Shown here: positions 18,083 to 28,171 of the stretch, piece after piece | Layout of the letters: each line of letters starts with the position of its first letter | How positions within the stretch are numbered: position 1 is the first letter of the stretch | Assembly (NCBI GenBank): GCA_002255905.1 | Contig: NKIN01000001.1 | Coordinates: 310,001 to 374,000 of the forward strand | Source of the DNA: Burkholderiales bacterium PBB1 | GTDB lineage: Bacteria > Pseudomonadota > Gammaproteobacteria > Burkholderiales > Burkholderiaceae_C | DNA: 64,000 nt | Direction: 5' to 3' | Made by a program: the position numbers and the translations under genes | The notes under the pieces: model-generated | Told to the model about the DNA's origin: nothing | Databases searched by the model: none | Seen by the model: the letters and a program-made list of their open reading frames with translations, nothing else

Positions 18083-20686
18083 TCACTGCGCAGCCAGGGC
18101 CTGCGCCGCTTCGGGCCGAGCAGGCTGTGCTTGCTGCAGGGCTTCAAGCAATGCGCGCGCGGCCTCTGCGTCGGTGCGTCCCAGGTCGAGCGCCATGCGC
18201 AGCAAGGGGTCGTAGGCCGGGCGGAAGTCCGGACTGAGTCGCAGGACAGCCAGCAGGGGGCCTTGCACCTGAGCGAGCATCTGACGCACATCTGAGGTGG
18301 GCTGCACGTGCTGGCCCACGTCGATGAAGCGATCGCGCGCCGAGCGGTAAGCCGCCAGGCGCTGCAACCAGGCCACGTCCCCATGGGCGTCCACGACTTC
18401 TCCAGGCTCGAGTGTCAGCTGTTGCAGCAGGGACAGCAGCCGCTCACGGGGCTGAGAGTCGGGCGCATAGGTGAGGCGAGGGGCGCGGTAGGCGACGATC
18501 GGACGGTCGTCGGTGTTCAGCGGCGCCTCAGCCGCGAAGCGCGCCAGTGCACGCGGTCCGGCGATGAAGCTGCCGAGCAAGGACAGATCGTCGGTCAGTC
18601 CGTAGTCGACCAGCCGTTGGGGCAGTTGGTGATCGCGCAACCGATCGCGAGCCTGCTGCAGATCGAAGCGTCCCCCGTCACGCCGTGCCACCAGACCCAG
18701 CACCGGAGTGTCCAGGCTGTTGGTTGCCAGCATGGCCGCGCCGTTCGGGTAGACGACCTGGAACGACCGAACGATGCTGCGCAGCGTCCCCAAGTCGAGT
18801 TGGTGCAGAGGCAACCACTGGCAGAACACGCCGGAGTCGGTCAGGCGATCCCGCACGGCCTGGAAGTGCTCCACGGTATACAGCGCGCCCGAGCCACTGC
18901 GTGCCGGATGGAAATTGTCGGAAACGATCAGGTCGTACCGACCCGTGGCACTGCGCACATAGCGACGCGCGTCGGTGGCCATCAGGTGCAGGCGCGGATT
19001 GATGCTGCCGTCGCCCACCACGTTGGCGAAATGGGCCGATGCGGCGATCACCTCCGGCAGCAACTCGGCGGCATCGACCTGCAGCGTCACCTCTTGCGCC
19101 GCCGATGAGGCGGTCACCCCGGTACCCAGGCCGAGAAACAGAGCCCGCTTCGGAGCGGGGTGCAGCAGCAGCGGCAGCAGCGCCTGCCGCGCATCGGCCA
19201 GCAAACTGCTGCTGCTGCCCTCCTGCTGTCGGTTGTCGATGCGCAGCCGCGACACGCCTTGGGCATCCTCGACCACGCTGACCGAGGCCATCGCACCGTC
19301 GCGGTAGCTGACCACATGGCCACCTTCGGGCACGTCGACGAAGGCGAGCGGTGGGGCCCAGAGCGCCATGGCGAAAAGCGCGCCCGCCGGCAGCCACACC
19401 ACGGGCCTCAACCAGCTGCGGGGGGCCACCAGCGCGAGATAGCCCGCCGCGACGATCAGCAAGGCGAATTTCGGCCCGAGTGCGGGCACCAGCAGCACGC
19501 CGAAGATCAGCGGCGCCGCCGCAGCGCCGAGCGTGTTGACCCCCAGGCACCGACCGAAATCGATCCCACCGATGCGCGCTTGTGTGCTCAGGTGACTGAA
19601 CAAGGCCCCCATCACCACGGTCGGCAAGCCAAAGGCCAGGGTCGCCAACAGGGCCTCTGCGGCCAGTGCCGAGGCCATGCTGGCGCCCAAGCTGCCCATC
19701 AGCAGCGTCTTCAGGTCGTCTGCCGCCCAGAGGCTTGCCGTTCCGAGCAGGCACGCCGCGGCGAGCGCGCAAAGCAGCCTCTCGCGCAGCGCCGCGTTGG
19801 GGTGCCGCCCAGCAGCCACACGGTGCTGGTAGGCCGCGGCGCCCAACGCACTGCCCGTCAGATACACCGCCAGCAGCAGCGCGTAGGTGTAGACCGTGTC
19901 TTCGGCAACCTGACTCAACACCCGCACCACCAGCACTTCATAGCCGATGCCGAGCAGGCCGGTGGCCCCGAGTGTGAGCAGCAGGCCCGTGTCGTCGCCG
20001 CCGGGAGCTGCTTGCGCAGTGACCCCGTTCTCAGCGGTCAATCGAACCGTGATGGCGGCGCACAGCAGATTCAGCCCGGCGCACAGGACTGCCGTGCGCA
20101 GCAGTCCGAATTCAGGAATCAGCCAGAAGGCCGTTGCCAACACGCCCACGACGGCGCCGAAGGTGTTCGCAGCGTAGAGCGCCCCCACGGCCTGCGCATG
20201 ACGGCTCAGCTGCGCCATCACACGCTCCATCGCAGGCAGGGTCGCGCCCATGGCAGCGGTCGCAGGCAACAACATCAGGAAGGTGCCGCAGAAGGCCACC
20301 GTCCATTGCCACATCGGAGAAGGCTGCGCGCCGATCGCGTCGAGCATCGCCTGATTGATCGGCGCCATCCACAGCGCCAGCACCAGGCTCCAGAGCGCAA
20401 TGACGAGCTCGCAGGCGGCATACCAGCGTGCCGGACGTCCACTTCGTTCGATCCGCCGGCCCAGGGCCAGAGCGCCGACAGCGAGGCCCCCGAAGAACGC
20501 TGTCACGACCGCCAGAACCGATGCGGCTTCGTGCCCCAGCCACAGCGCGCACTGTTGCGTCCAGACGATCTGATAACCCAGACCGGCAAAACCCGACGCC
20601 AGCATGACCAGCAGCGCAGCGCGTTGCGCAGCCGTGCCCGCCGGGACGGCGGGCAGATGCGTCAGGGAGGGCAGATTGGCAGCCAA
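18083..20686 (-). CDS. Fused membrane transporter / spermidine-synthase-like protein
   Basis: 867 aa. The N-terminal ~460 residues form about 12-14 membrane helices with an MFS-like pattern. A SpeE-like Rossmann domain follows, with FLGLGTGVTASSAA as the cofactor loop and VSDNFHPARSGSGALYTVEH as the region equivalent to the polyamine-synthase active site. The usual catalytic Asp of spermidine synthase (DxxD pattern) is not evident, so aminopropyl transfer is uncertain. The last ~120 residues are helical and Arg/Gln-rich. The fused architecture is widespread in betaproteobacteria; its physiological reaction is not known to me. Confidence 0.82.
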   Translation of the reverse strand: MAANLPSLTHLPAVPAGTAAQRAALLVMLASGFAGLGYQIVWTQQCALWLGHEAASVLAVVTAFFGGLAVGALALGRRIERSGRPARWYAACELVIALWSLVLALWMAPINQAMLDAIGAQPSPMWQWTVAFCGTFLMLLPATAAMGATLPAMERVMAQLSRHAQAVGALYAANTFGAVVGVLATAFWLIPEFGLLRTAVLCAGLNLLCAAITVRLTAENGVTAQAAPGGDDTGLLLTLGATGLLGIGYEVLVVRVLSQVAEDTVYTYALLLAVYLTGSALGAAAYQHRVAAGRHPNAALRERLLCALAAACLLGTASLWAADDLKTLLMGSLGASMASALAAEALLATLAFGLPTVVMGALFSHLSTQARIGGIDFGRCLGVNTLGAAAAPLIFGVLLVPALGPKFALLIVAAGYLALVAPRSWLRPVVWLPAGALFAMALWAPPLAFVDVPEGGHVVSYRDGAMASVSVVEDAQGVSRLRIDNRQQEGSSSSLLADARQALLPLLLHPAPKRALFLGLGTGVTASSAAQEVTLQVDAAELLPEVIAASAHFANVVGDGSINPRLHLMATDARRYVRSATGRYDLIVSDNFHPARSGSGALYTVEHFQAVRDRLTDSGVFCQWLPLHQLDLGTLRSIVRSFQVVYPNGAAMLATNSLDTPVLGLVARRDGGRFDLQQARDRLRDHQLPQRLVDYGLTDDLSLLGSFIAGPRALARFAAEAPLNTDDRPIVAYRAPRLTYAPDSQPRERLLSLLQQLTLEPGEVVDAHGDVAWLQRLAAYRSARDRFIDVGQHVQPTSDVRQMLAQVQGPLLAVLRLSPDFRPAYDPLLRMALDLGRTDAEAARALLEALQQAQPARPEAAQALAAQ

Positions 20687-20757
20687 GTGGTCGAGTCTGC
20701 CGACTCAATTTGTCAACATGACGACACCGAGGTCGCACCGTCGCCCGGGTCGCTGGG

Positions 20758-21381
20758 TCAGCCGCTGAAACCGATCGTGTAGCCCCAGGAGTCCAGCCGC
20801 GTTGGAATGGCATTGAACGCCAGCGTGATGCGCCGCTCACCCGGGTTCGGCGGCACGGCATGCATCAGGTAGCTGGGGAACAGCACCATGTCACCGGGGT
20901 CGGGTGCGGGACTGATCCATTTGTCTGCGCTGTAGGGGCCGGGCGTGACGCCGGCATGGTCGTTCTTGAAGGTGAAGTCGGTGCCGCCGGGAGACTTCAT
21001 GAACACGGTGCGCGCGTCGGGGTGGGTGGCCGTCAGGTACAGCACGCCCGAAATGAAGCTGTTCGCGTGGTTGTGCATGGCCTGTCGGCCACCGGTATCG
21101 AGCAGGTTGACCCACATCTCCTTGATCGACCAGCCAAGGCGCTCGCCCAGCATGAGTGCACCGAAGTCGATCAGTTTCGGCGTGACCCGCGCTGCGACCT
21201 CGACCAGCAACGGGCTGTCACCAGGCTGCAGCATCTTGGTGTGCGACAAGTTGGCCGAGGCATTGTTCGCCGTGGACGCCCGTGCGCTGAAGTGCGCGAC
21301 TAGGCCGGCGACCAGCGGGCTGTCCAGGGCACCCTGCACGCGCAGCAAAGGCGTGGGGAAGAGTCCGATCACTTCGTCCAT
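20758..21381 (-). CDS. Putative 2-oxoglutarate/Fe(II) oxygenase (TIGR02466-like)
   Basis: 207 aa from ATG 21381 (MDEVIGLFPTPLLRV). The double-stranded beta-helix iron motif is visible: MHNHANSFISGVLYL supplies HxN/H and the distal histidine lies in FPSYLMHAVPPN, followed by Arg in ERRITLAFN for 2-oxoglutarate binding. This matches the family of small oxygenases first noted in phages and marine bacteria. The substrate is unknown. An in-frame extension towards 21864 overlaps the SDR gene and has no homology-like content, so it is rejected. Confidence 0.83.
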   Translation of the reverse strand: MDEVIGLFPTPLLRVQGALDSPLVAGLVAHFSARASTANNASANLSHTKMLQPGDSPLLVEVAARVTPKLIDFGALMLGERLGWSIKEMWVNLLDTGGRQAMHNHANSFISGVLYLTATHPDARTVFMKSPGGTDFTFKNDHAGVTPGPYSADKWISPAPDPGDMVLFPSYLMHAVPPNPGERRITLAFNAIPTRLDSWGYTIGFSG

Positions 21382-21422
21382 CGGACGATGATCACCGCAC
21401 TTTGTGACAGTTCGGCCTCGCT

Positions 21423-22193
21423 TCAGCCCCGCCCGATGTAGGGCATCGCAGTCGCCATGATCGTCATGAACTGCACATTCGCCGACAGCGGCAGGCTCGC
21501 CATGTGCACCACCGCGGCAGCGACATGGGCCACGTCCATCCGCGGCTCGGCCAGCAGGCTGCCGTTGGCCTGCAGGATGCCGGCGGCCATCGCGTCGGTC
21601 ATCTCGGTGGAGGCATTGCCGATGTCGATCTGGCCGCAGGCGATGTCGTGCGCCCGGCCATCCAGCGAGGTGGCCTTCGTCAAGCCCGTGATGGCGTGCT
21701 TCGTCGCGGTGTAGGGCGCGGTGAGCGGCCGCGGCACCTGCGCCGAGATCGAGCCGTTGTTGATGATGCGCCCGCCGCGCGGCGTCTGGGCTTTCATCAT
21801 CCGGATGGCCTGCTGCGTGCACAGGAAGGCACCGGTGAGATTGACATCGACCACCGCTTTCCATTGATCGATCGTCAGTTCTTCCATCGGCACCGCGGGT
21901 GCTCCGACGCCCGCGTTGTTGAACAGCAGATCGAGCCGCCCGTACGTGCTGCGGACACGGTCGAAGAGGGCCGCAACCGAGGCCGGGTCGGTGACATCGG
22001 TCGGGACCGCGAGCGCGTGCGGAGCGTGGGTGCCCGCGGCCACCACCACGTCGTGCAGTGCGGCTGCGCGCCGACCGGCCAGCACCACGGTGTAGCTGGC
22101 CTCGAGCAGCGCCAGCGCACAGGCGCGTCCGATGCCGCTGCCCGCGCCGGTGACCACCGCGACGCGCCGGGACCGGTTGATCGGATCGGCCAC
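21423..22193 (-). CDS. SDR-family oxidoreductase
   Basis: 256 aa from GTG 22193, immediately after the stop of the BPSS1780-like gene with GAGG overlapping that stop, so it is translationally coupled. Classical SDR motifs: TGAGSGIG at ~16-23 for NAD(P), NNAG near residue 92, and a catalytic Ser in NNGSISAQ with YTATK. The substrate is not readable. It ends 41 bp before the oxygenase start, on the same strand. Confidence 0.9.
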   Translation of the reverse strand: MADPINRSRRVAVVTGAGSGIGRACALALLEASYTVVLAGRRAAALHDVVVAAGTHAPHALAVPTDVTDPASVAALFDRVRSTYGRLDLLFNNAGVGAPAVPMEELTIDQWKAVVDVNLTGAFLCTQQAIRMMKAQTPRGGRIINNGSISAQVPRPLTAPYTATKHAITGLTKATSLDGRAHDIACGQIDIGNASTEMTDAMAAGILQANGSLLAEPRMDVAHVAAAVVHMASLPLSANVQFMTIMATAMPYIGRG

Positions 22194-22194
22194 C

Positions 22195-23016
22195 TCAGGA
22201 CGCGGGGGGCACGTCGGTACCGACCCCAGGCGCCGCCTGTCCCTCGAAGCAGTCGGCGTAGGTGAAATACAACGAGGCGTAGAACACGGAGGTGAACATC
22301 AGGCCCCCGGCTGTCGCCGCGATCGGCACCAGCTTGGCTGCGCCCAGCAGAATGAACACGCTGTTGATCAGCACACCGAACAGCACGATCAACACCGACC
22401 ATGTGAGCGCGTAGACGGTGAACGCGCCCTTGTTGCGCCAGCAGGCGACCGTGCTGGAGAACAGCGCCTGCGCGGGGCCCTGTCTTTCCCAGTGCACCAG
22501 TGCCGGCGCATGCCAGAACGGCAGGGCGAGCGCGCTCGCCAGGAACAGGCGCAGCAGCATGCCGGTGGACAGGCGGGGATCGGCCAGCAGCGCTTCGAGT
22601 TGTTCGGTGTCGGCGGTCTTGCTGGTCATCGCCTCCTGCAAGGCGTTGAAGGTGCCGCCATCCACCCAATCGCTGAACCACATGATGAACAGGCTGCCGG
22701 CGGCATAGATCAGGCCGAGCTTGAGCATCACCATGGCCTGGGGGTTCCCGCCCCGGATCGGTACTGAGAACAGGCCCACCGATGGCGTCTGGCCCGCGAG
22801 CACTCCCTTGGTGGCCATCATGAAACCCTGCGACACCAGCGGCAGGGTCGCCAGCATCAACAGCGGCCCGACGAGCGGCACCAGCAACAGCAACAATGCG
22901 CCGAACAGGAACGCGGCGAACATCGCCGAGTACGCCAGAGGCTTGCTGAAAAACACGCGAAACCCGCTGCGCACCCACAACACGCCGCGGCCGGCGGGAA
23001 CGGTCAGTAACTTCAT
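22195..23016 (-). CDS. BPSS1780-family multi-pass membrane protein
   Basis: 273 aa from ATG 23016, which overlaps the thrB stop by one base (TGATG). Six or so hydrophobic segments, starting [20 protein letters not shown]. This family of integral membrane proteins is typical of Burkholderiales and often follows thrB; its function is unknown. Tight spacing on both sides shows it belongs to the thrB transcript. Confidence 0.85.
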   Translation of the reverse strand: MKLLTVPAGRGVLWVRSGFRVFFSKPLAYSAMFAAFLFGALLLLLVPLVGPLLMLATLPLVSQGFMMATKGVLAGQTPSVGLFSVPIRGGNPQAMVMLKLGLIYAAGSLFIMWFSDWVDGGTFNALQEAMTSKTADTEQLEALLADPRLSTGMLLRLFLASALALPFWHAPALVHWERQGPAQALFSSTVACWRNKGAFTVYALTWSVLIVLFGVLINSVFILLGAAKLVPIAATAGGLMFTSVFYASLYFTYADCFEGQAAPGVGTDVPPAS

Positions 23017-24026
23017 CAGAGGTTTGGCGTCGCGGCTTGTGACGGGGCCGTCGAGAGTGTCGGGCGCCACGGGTTGGCCGAGCGCTGCTGCAATACGCGC
23101 TCGAAATGGGTGGGGTCGTGCGCGGTCAGCATCGTGGCATCGCGCGGCAGGTGCAGGTCCCACAGGCGCGAGATCCAGAAGCGCAGCGCGGCACCGCGCA
23201 GAAAGGCAGGGAACAGGCGTTGTTCGTCGCCGCTGAGCGGCCGCACTGCGTGGTATGCCGAAACCAGCGACGTTGCGCGGTCCTCGTCGAGGCGGCCGCT
23301 GTCCAGGTCGATGCACCAGTCGTTCACACACACCGCGATGTCGAACAGGAAGGTGTCGATGCCCGCGAAGTAGAAGTCGAACAGCCCGCTGAGCCGGTCG
23401 CCGGCTTGTGCGTCGCTGTCGTCGAACATCACGTTGTCGCGGAACAGATCGGCGTGGATCGGGCCGCGCGGCAGGTGGGCGTAGGCCAGCGAGACAGCCA
23501 GGCGTTCCTGGAAGCCCAGTTCGGCTTCGATGAACCCGCGCTGCGTCATTGTCAGGAACGGCATGACCTCGGGCACCGTGTCGATCCACCAGTACAGCCC
23601 ACGCAGGTTCGGTTGCTGCAGCTCGAAACCGGCGCCGGCCAGGTGCATGCGCGCGAGCATGTCGCCCACCTGCCGGCAGTGCGCGACATCGGGCGCCAGT
23701 CGGCTGCTGCCCTGGAGGCGATCGACCACCGCGGCGGGCTTGCCACAAAGCGAGTGCAGGATGTCGCCGTTCGCGGCGGCACACGGGTCGGGCACCGGGA
23801 TGCCGCCGCGGGCCAGGTGCTTCATCAGGCGCAGATAGAAGGGCAGTTGTTCGGCCGTCAGGCGCTCGAACAGCGTCAGCACGTAGCGGCCGCGCGTGGT
23901 GTCGGCAAAGTAGTTGGTGTTCTCGATGCCACCTGCGCAGCCCTCGAGCGCCATCAGCTGGCCGATGTCCAGGCGCGAGAAGAGTTCAGCGGCCGTGTCG
24001 AACGGCACTTCGGTGTAGACAGCCAT
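23016..24026 (-). CDS. thrB: Homoserine kinase (APH-fold type)
   Basis: 336 aa. Phosphorylates homoserine with ATP in threonine synthesis. It is the aminoglycoside-phosphotransferase-fold type, not the GHMP type. The N-lobe has GGIENTNYFADTTRGRYVLT; the catalytic loop is GPIHADLFRDNVMF and the metal-binding Asp is in SGLFDFYFAG. It is the second gene of a DUF2782-thrB-BPSS1780-SDR run. No thrA or thrC is in the window. Confidence 0.93.
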   Translation of the reverse strand: MAVYTEVPFDTAAELFSRLDIGQLMALEGCAGGIENTNYFADTTRGRYVLTLFERLTAEQLPFYLRLMKHLARGGIPVPDPCAAANGDILHSLCGKPAAVVDRLQGSSRLAPDVAHCRQVGDMLARMHLAGAGFELQQPNLRGLYWWIDTVPEVMPFLTMTQRGFIEAELGFQERLAVSLAYAHLPRGPIHADLFRDNVMFDDSDAQAGDRLSGLFDFYFAGIDTFLFDIAVCVNDWCIDLDSGRLDEDRATSLVSAYHAVRPLSGDEQRLFPAFLRGAALRFWISRLWDLHLPRDATMLTAHDPTHFERVLQQRSANPWRPTLSTAPSQAATPNL

Positions 24027-24071
24027 CGCAGCAGGAGCGGGAGAAAGAGGCAGGGAATCCGGAAACAGCGC

Positions 24072-24494
24072 TCAGAACGACAGCACGGGCCAGACCCGCT
24101 TGCCGACTGCACCATTGGTGCCACGCGCACCCTGGCTGATGTCGGAGCCGCTGCCGGGAGGAATGATCTCGTAGGCCGGGCCCGTCTTGGGCTTCACGAC
24201 GATGCGCTTGGAGCGACCGCGCACCTTCAGCTCGTCGATGCGTGCGCCGTCGTCTTCCACCACGGTTTCGTGGACGCCGGGCTCGGAGCTGGTCACGTTA
24301 TGGGGCGCGGGCGGCGTGATTGACGGTGTGGCGTCTGGCGCCGCGGGCGTTGCCACCGGGGGCAGGGCAGGCAGCTTGCTCAGATCCGGCGGAGGCGGCG
24401 CTGCGCCAGCCGCCTGCACTTGCCCGCCTGCCCACATGGCCACAACGCAGCAGAGATTGCCAAGAACGGTGGACGCGCGCAAACGAGAACTCAT
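24072..24494 (-). CDS. DUF2782-family exported protein
   Basis: 140 aa. A signal-like hydrophobic segment ends near VQAAG. A Pro/Ala-rich linker (~residues 30-65) is followed by the small DUF2782 domain (RIDELKVRGRSKRIVVKPKT, then GPAYEIIPPG). The family sits between polA and thrB in many beta- and gammaproteobacteria; the role is unknown. It is divergent from polA with 47 bp between the two starts. Confidence 0.85.
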   Translation of the reverse strand: MSSRLRASTVLGNLCCVVAMWAGGQVQAAGAAPPPPDLSKLPALPPVATPAAPDATPSITPPAPHNVTSSEPGVHETVVEDDGARIDELKVRGRSKRIVVKPKTGPAYEIIPPGSGSDISQGARGTNGAVGKRVWPVLSF

Positions 24495-24541
24495 CGCTTC
24501 ATTTTAGGCATCCCGATGGGCCGTGCCAGCACAATGGTCGG

Positions 24542-27385
24542 ATGAGTTCAGCGCCTGCCCCTGTTTCCCGTGTGATGTTGCTGGTCGATGGTTCCAGCTA
24601 CCTGTACCGCGCCTACCACGCGCTGCCCGATCTGCGCGGGCCGGAGGGCGTGCCCACCGGCGCGATCCATGGCATGGTGGCGATGTTGCAGCGTGCGCTG
24701 AAGGACGTGAACCCCGAGCACGCCGCCTGCGTGTTCGATGCCAAGGGCCCGACCTTCCGCGACGAGTTGTACCCGGCCTACAAGGCCCACCGCAGCCCGA
24801 TGCCCGAGCCGCTGGTGCAGCAGATCGAGCCGATCCACGAGGTGGTGCGTCTGCTCGGCTGGCCGGTGCTGGTGGTGCCCGGCATCGAAGCCGATGACGC
24901 AATCGGCACGCTGGCGCGGGTCGCGGCCGAATCCGGTCACCAGGTGGTGATCTCGACCGGTGACAAGGACCTGGCGCAACTCGTCAACGAGCAGGTCACG
25001 CTGATCAACACGATGAGCAACGAGCGGCTTGATGTAGCCGGCGTCAGCGCCAAGTTCGGCGTGCCGCCCGAGCGCATCGTGGACTACCTGACGCTGATGG
25101 GAGACACGGTGGACAACGTGCCCGGCGTCGAGAAGGTCGGCCCGAAGACCGCCGCCAAATGGATCGCCGAGTACGGGTCGCTGCAGGGCGTGATCGAGGC
25201 CGCCGACCAGATCAAGGGCACGGCCGGTGAGAACCTGCGGCGCGCGCTGGACTGGCTGCCGATGGCGCAGCGGCTGGTGACGGTGCGGCTTGATTGCGAT
25301 CTGGCCGGGCACGTGGCGGGCTGGCCGGGCCTGGATGCCCTGGCGTTGCAGCCCGTCGACCGCGAAGCCTTGCGCGCTTTCTATGCGCGCTATGGATTCA
25401 AGACCTGGTTGCGCGAGATCGAGGCATCGTCGGGCGCTGCTGATGCGGTGGCGGCCCCCGCACCGCGCAAGCGCGCTGCGCAGCCTTCGTCCAACGAGCG
25501 CGATCTCTTTGCGACCGAGCCGCATGCTCAGTCCGGCTACGCCGCTCCCGTCTCCAGCGATCCGGTCGCGCACCACTACGACACCGTACTGACCCGCGAG
25601 GCGCTCGAGGCCTGGGCCGCGAAGATCGAAGCGGCTGCGCGCGCGGGCCGGGTGACTGCGCTCGACACCGAGACCGATTCGCTCGACGCGATGAAGGCGC
25701 AGCTGGTCGGCCTCTCACTGAGCGTGACACCCGGCGAAGCGGCCTACATCCCGCTGCGGCACGACCATGCCGATGCGCCCGAGCAATTGCCGGTGGCCGA
25801 GGTGCTCGCGCGCCTGAAACCCTGGCTGGAGTACGAGTCGGCACCCAAGCTCGGCCAGAACATCAAGTACGACACCCATGTGCTGCAGAACGCCGGGATC
25901 CAGGTGCGCGGCTATGTGCACGACACCATGCTGCAAAGCTATGTGCTCGAGGCGCACAAGCCGCACAGCCTCGAAAGCCTGGCGCAGCGCCACCTCGGCC
26001 GGCAGGGACTGAGCTACGAAGACCTGTGCGGCAAGGGCGCGCACCAGATCGCGTTCAGCCAGGTCGATGTGGCCAAGGCGGCCGAGTACGCCTGCGAAGA
26101 CAGCGACATGACGCTGGACGTGCACCACACGTTGTGGCCGCAGATCGATGCCGAGGCGGGCCTGCGCGATGTGTATGCGCGCATCGAGCTGCCCACCGCA
26201 CTGCTGCTGCAACGCATCGAACGCACGGGCGTGCTGATCGATCCGGCGCGGCTGGCCGCGCAAAGCCAGCAGCTCGGCGAGCGCATGGTGGCACTGGAAG
26301 CCCAAGCGTATGAACTGGCCGGCCAGCCCTTCAACATGGGCAGCCCGAAGCAGATTGGCGAGATCCTGTTCACGAAGCTTGGCCTCCCCATCAAGAAGAA
26401 GACCGCCACCGGCGCCCCCAGCACCGACGAAGAAGTGCTGGCCGAACTGGCGGCCGACTACCCGCTGCCGGCGCGGCTGCTTGAACACCGCAGTCTGGCC
26501 AAGCTGAAGGGCACCTACACCGACAAGCTGCCGCTGATGATCAACCCGGCCACCGGCCGCGTGCACACCAACTATGCGCAAGCGGTGGCCGTGACGGGCC
26601 GGCTGGCCAGCAATGAGCCCAACCTGCAGAACATCCCGATCCGCACCGCCGAAGGCCGCAAGGTGCGCGAGGCCTTCATCGCGCCGCCGGGTCATGTGAT
26701 CCTGAGCGCCGACTACTCGCAGATCGAGCTGCGCATCATGGCCCACATCAGCGAAGACCCGGGCCTGTTGAAAGCCTTCGCCGAAGGCATGGACGTGCAC
26801 CGCGCGACTGCGAGCGAGGTGTTCGCGATCGACCCGGCCGCGGTCACCTCCGAGCAGCGCCGCTATGCGAAGACGATCAACTTCGGCCTGATCTACGGCA
26901 TGGGCGCGTTCGGGCTGGCGCAAAGTCTCGGCATCGAACGCAACGCCGCGGCGCTGTACATCGAGCGCTACTTTCAGCGCTTTGCCGGCGTCAAGCGCTA
27001 CATGGACGACACGCGGGCCTCGGCGAAGGAAAAAGGCTACGTCGAGACGCTGTTCGGCCGCCGCATCTACCTGCCCGAGATCAACGGCGGCAACGGCCCG
27101 CGCAAGGCCGGCGCCGAGCGTCAGGCGATCAATGCGCCGATGCAGGGCACCGCGGCCGACCTGATCAAGCTGGCGATGCTGGCGGTGCAGAAGCTGCTCG
27201 ATGCCGAAGCCCGCGCCACCCGCATCGTGATGCAGGTGCACGACGAACTGGTGTTCGAGGTCCCCGAGGCCGAGCTGGACTGGGCGCGCACGGCAATCCC
27301 GGCGGCCATGGCGTCGGTTGCCACGCTGAAGGTGCCGCTGCTGGCCGAGGTGGGCGTGGGGTCGAACTGGGACGAGGCGCACTGA
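24542..27385 (+). CDS. polA: DNA polymerase I
   Basis: 947 aa from ATG 24542 (MSSAPAPVSRVMLLVDGSSYL). Three domains: the 5'-3' flap nuclease (residues ~10-300), the 3'-5' proofreading exonuclease with Asp375 and Glu377 in DTETDS and Asp in NIKYDTH, and the polymerase with motif A Asp724 (DYSQIELR), motif B (RRYAKTINFGLIYG) and motif C Asp901 (QVHDELVFE). Proofreading residues are kept, so this is the E. coli-like rather than the Taq-like type. An in-frame extension to 24320 overlaps the divergent DUF2782 gene and is not used. Confidence 0.97.
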   Translation: MSSAPAPVSRVMLLVDGSSYLYRAYHALPDLRGPEGVPTGAIHGMVAMLQRALKDVNPEHAACVFDAKGPTFRDELYPAYKAHRSPMPEPLVQQIEPIHEVVRLLGWPVLVVPGIEADDAIGTLARVAAESGHQVVISTGDKDLAQLVNEQVTLINTMSNERLDVAGVSAKFGVPPERIVDYLTLMGDTVDNVPGVEKVGPKTAAKWIAEYGSLQGVIEAADQIKGTAGENLRRALDWLPMAQRLVTVRLDCDLAGHVAGWPGLDALALQPVDREALRAFYARYGFKTWLREIEASSGAADAVAAPAPRKRAAQPSSNERDLFATEPHAQSGYAAPVSSDPVAHHYDTVLTREALEAWAAKIEAAARAGRVTALDTETDSLDAMKAQLVGLSLSVTPGEAAYIPLRHDHADAPEQLPVAEVLARLKPWLEYESAPKLGQNIKYDTHVLQNAGIQVRGYVHDTMLQSYVLEAHKPHSLESLAQRHLGRQGLSYEDLCGKGAHQIAFSQVDVAKAAEYACEDSDMTLDVHHTLWPQIDAEAGLRDVYARIELPTALLLQRIERTGVLIDPARLAAQSQQLGERMVALEAQAYELAGQPFNMGSPKQIGEILFTKLGLPIKKKTATGAPSTDEEVLAELAADYPLPARLLEHRSLAKLKGTYTDKLPLMINPATGRVHTNYAQAVAVTGRLASNEPNLQNIPIRTAEGRKVREAFIAPPGHVILSADYSQIELRIMAHISEDPGLLKAFAEGMDVHRATASEVFAIDPAAVTSEQRRYAKTINFGLIYGMGAFGLAQSLGIERNAAALYIERYFQRFAGVKRYMDDTRASAKEKGYVETLFGRRIYLPEINGGNGPRKAGAERQAINAPMQGTAADLIKLAMLAVQKLLDAEARATRIVMQVHDELVFEVPEAELDWARTAIPAAMASVATLKVPLLAEVGVGSNWDEAH

Positions 27386-27442
27386 CGACGCGCGGTTGGT
27401 GATCGGGCGGGGTCCACCGCAAAAGCCGGGCCGCATTCATTT

Positions 27443-27460
27443 ATATGATGATCATCATAT
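27443..27460. promoter_or_regulatory. Palindromic operator of the TetR regulator
   Basis: A perfect 18-bp palindrome, ATATGATGATCATCATAT, lies just before the TetR gene in otherwise GC-rich sequence. A 16/18 copy is found upstream of the next gene at 28101. The pairing of both copies with one TetR gene makes it the probable TetR site, for autoregulation. Confidence 0.82.
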
Positions 27461-27479
27461 GAGCGAGTACACTGCGCTG

Positions 27480-28061
27480 ATGAACACCGCGCCCAGCCGC
27501 AAGCAACTGACGCACGACCGCATCGTTACCACGGCGGCGAAAGCGATCCGCCGCGGGGGCTTCCACGGCGTCGGGGTGGCCGACATCATGAAAGAAGCCG
27601 GGCTCACGCATGGCGGCTTCTATGCCCATTTCGCTTCGCGCAACGCGTTGTTGACCGAAGCCCTTGAACGGGCTGGCCAGGAGGGCGCGTCGCGCGTCGC
27701 GAAAGAGGTTGAAACCCGTCGCAGGCAGGGCGCCAGCGCCTTTCGTGCATTGGTGGACGCCTACCTCTCAGAACGCCATCTTGGCGCGCCGGAGCGCATG
27801 TGCGCGGTCGCTGCGCTGGCGTCCGAGATTCCCCGGCAGTCGCCCGAGGTCCGCAAGGCGGCAGCCCAGCGAGTGCGCGACCTGATCGCGATGGTGGCGC
27901 ACAGCCTGCCCGCCGATGTCCCGAGCGCGCCGGTGATCGCCTGCCAGCTCGTCGGTGCGCTGCAACTGTCCCGTGCGCTCGGCGACAACGCGGAGGGCCG
28001 GGCTCTGCTGACCACCACCCGCAACGCCCTGCTGGCGCAGTTCGATCGCCCGGCGCCATGA
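27480..28061 (+). CDS. TetR-family transcriptional repressor
   Basis: 193 aa from ATG 27480 (MNTAPSRKQLTHDRIVTTAA). An upstream in-frame ATG at 27459 overlaps the operator palindrome and has no ribosome site, so the later start is preferred. The N-terminal helix-turn-helix (GGFHGVGVADIMKEAGLTHG, then GFYAHFASRNALL) is followed by the all-helical ligand-binding half. The ligand is unknown. It precedes an SDR gene whose promoter has a second copy of the operator, so the two form a small regulon. Confidence 0.92.
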   Translation: MNTAPSRKQLTHDRIVTTAAKAIRRGGFHGVGVADIMKEAGLTHGGFYAHFASRNALLTEALERAGQEGASRVAKEVETRRRQGASAFRALVDAYLSERHLGAPERMCAVAALASEIPRQSPEVRKAAAQRVRDLIAMVAHSLPADVPSAPVIACQLVGALQLSRALGDNAEGRALLTTTRNALLAQFDRPAP

Positions 28062-28100
28062 GCCGTCGCCGTTCCTGACAGCCGTTTCCTTTGCCCAGAA

Positions 28101-28118
28101 ATATGATGACCATCATGT
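28101..28118. promoter_or_regulatory. Second TetR operator, upstream of SDR gene
   Basis: ATATGATGACCATCATGT matches the perfect palindrome at 27443-27460 in 16 of 18 positions. It lies 53 bp before the SDR start, in the 110-bp gap after the TetR stop, so it is placed to repress the SDR promoter. Confidence 0.8.
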
Positions 28119-28171
28119 GACTGGGTTGCTCGCTCCCGCTGCGTTGCAGCACTCACCTGAGGACCATCACC

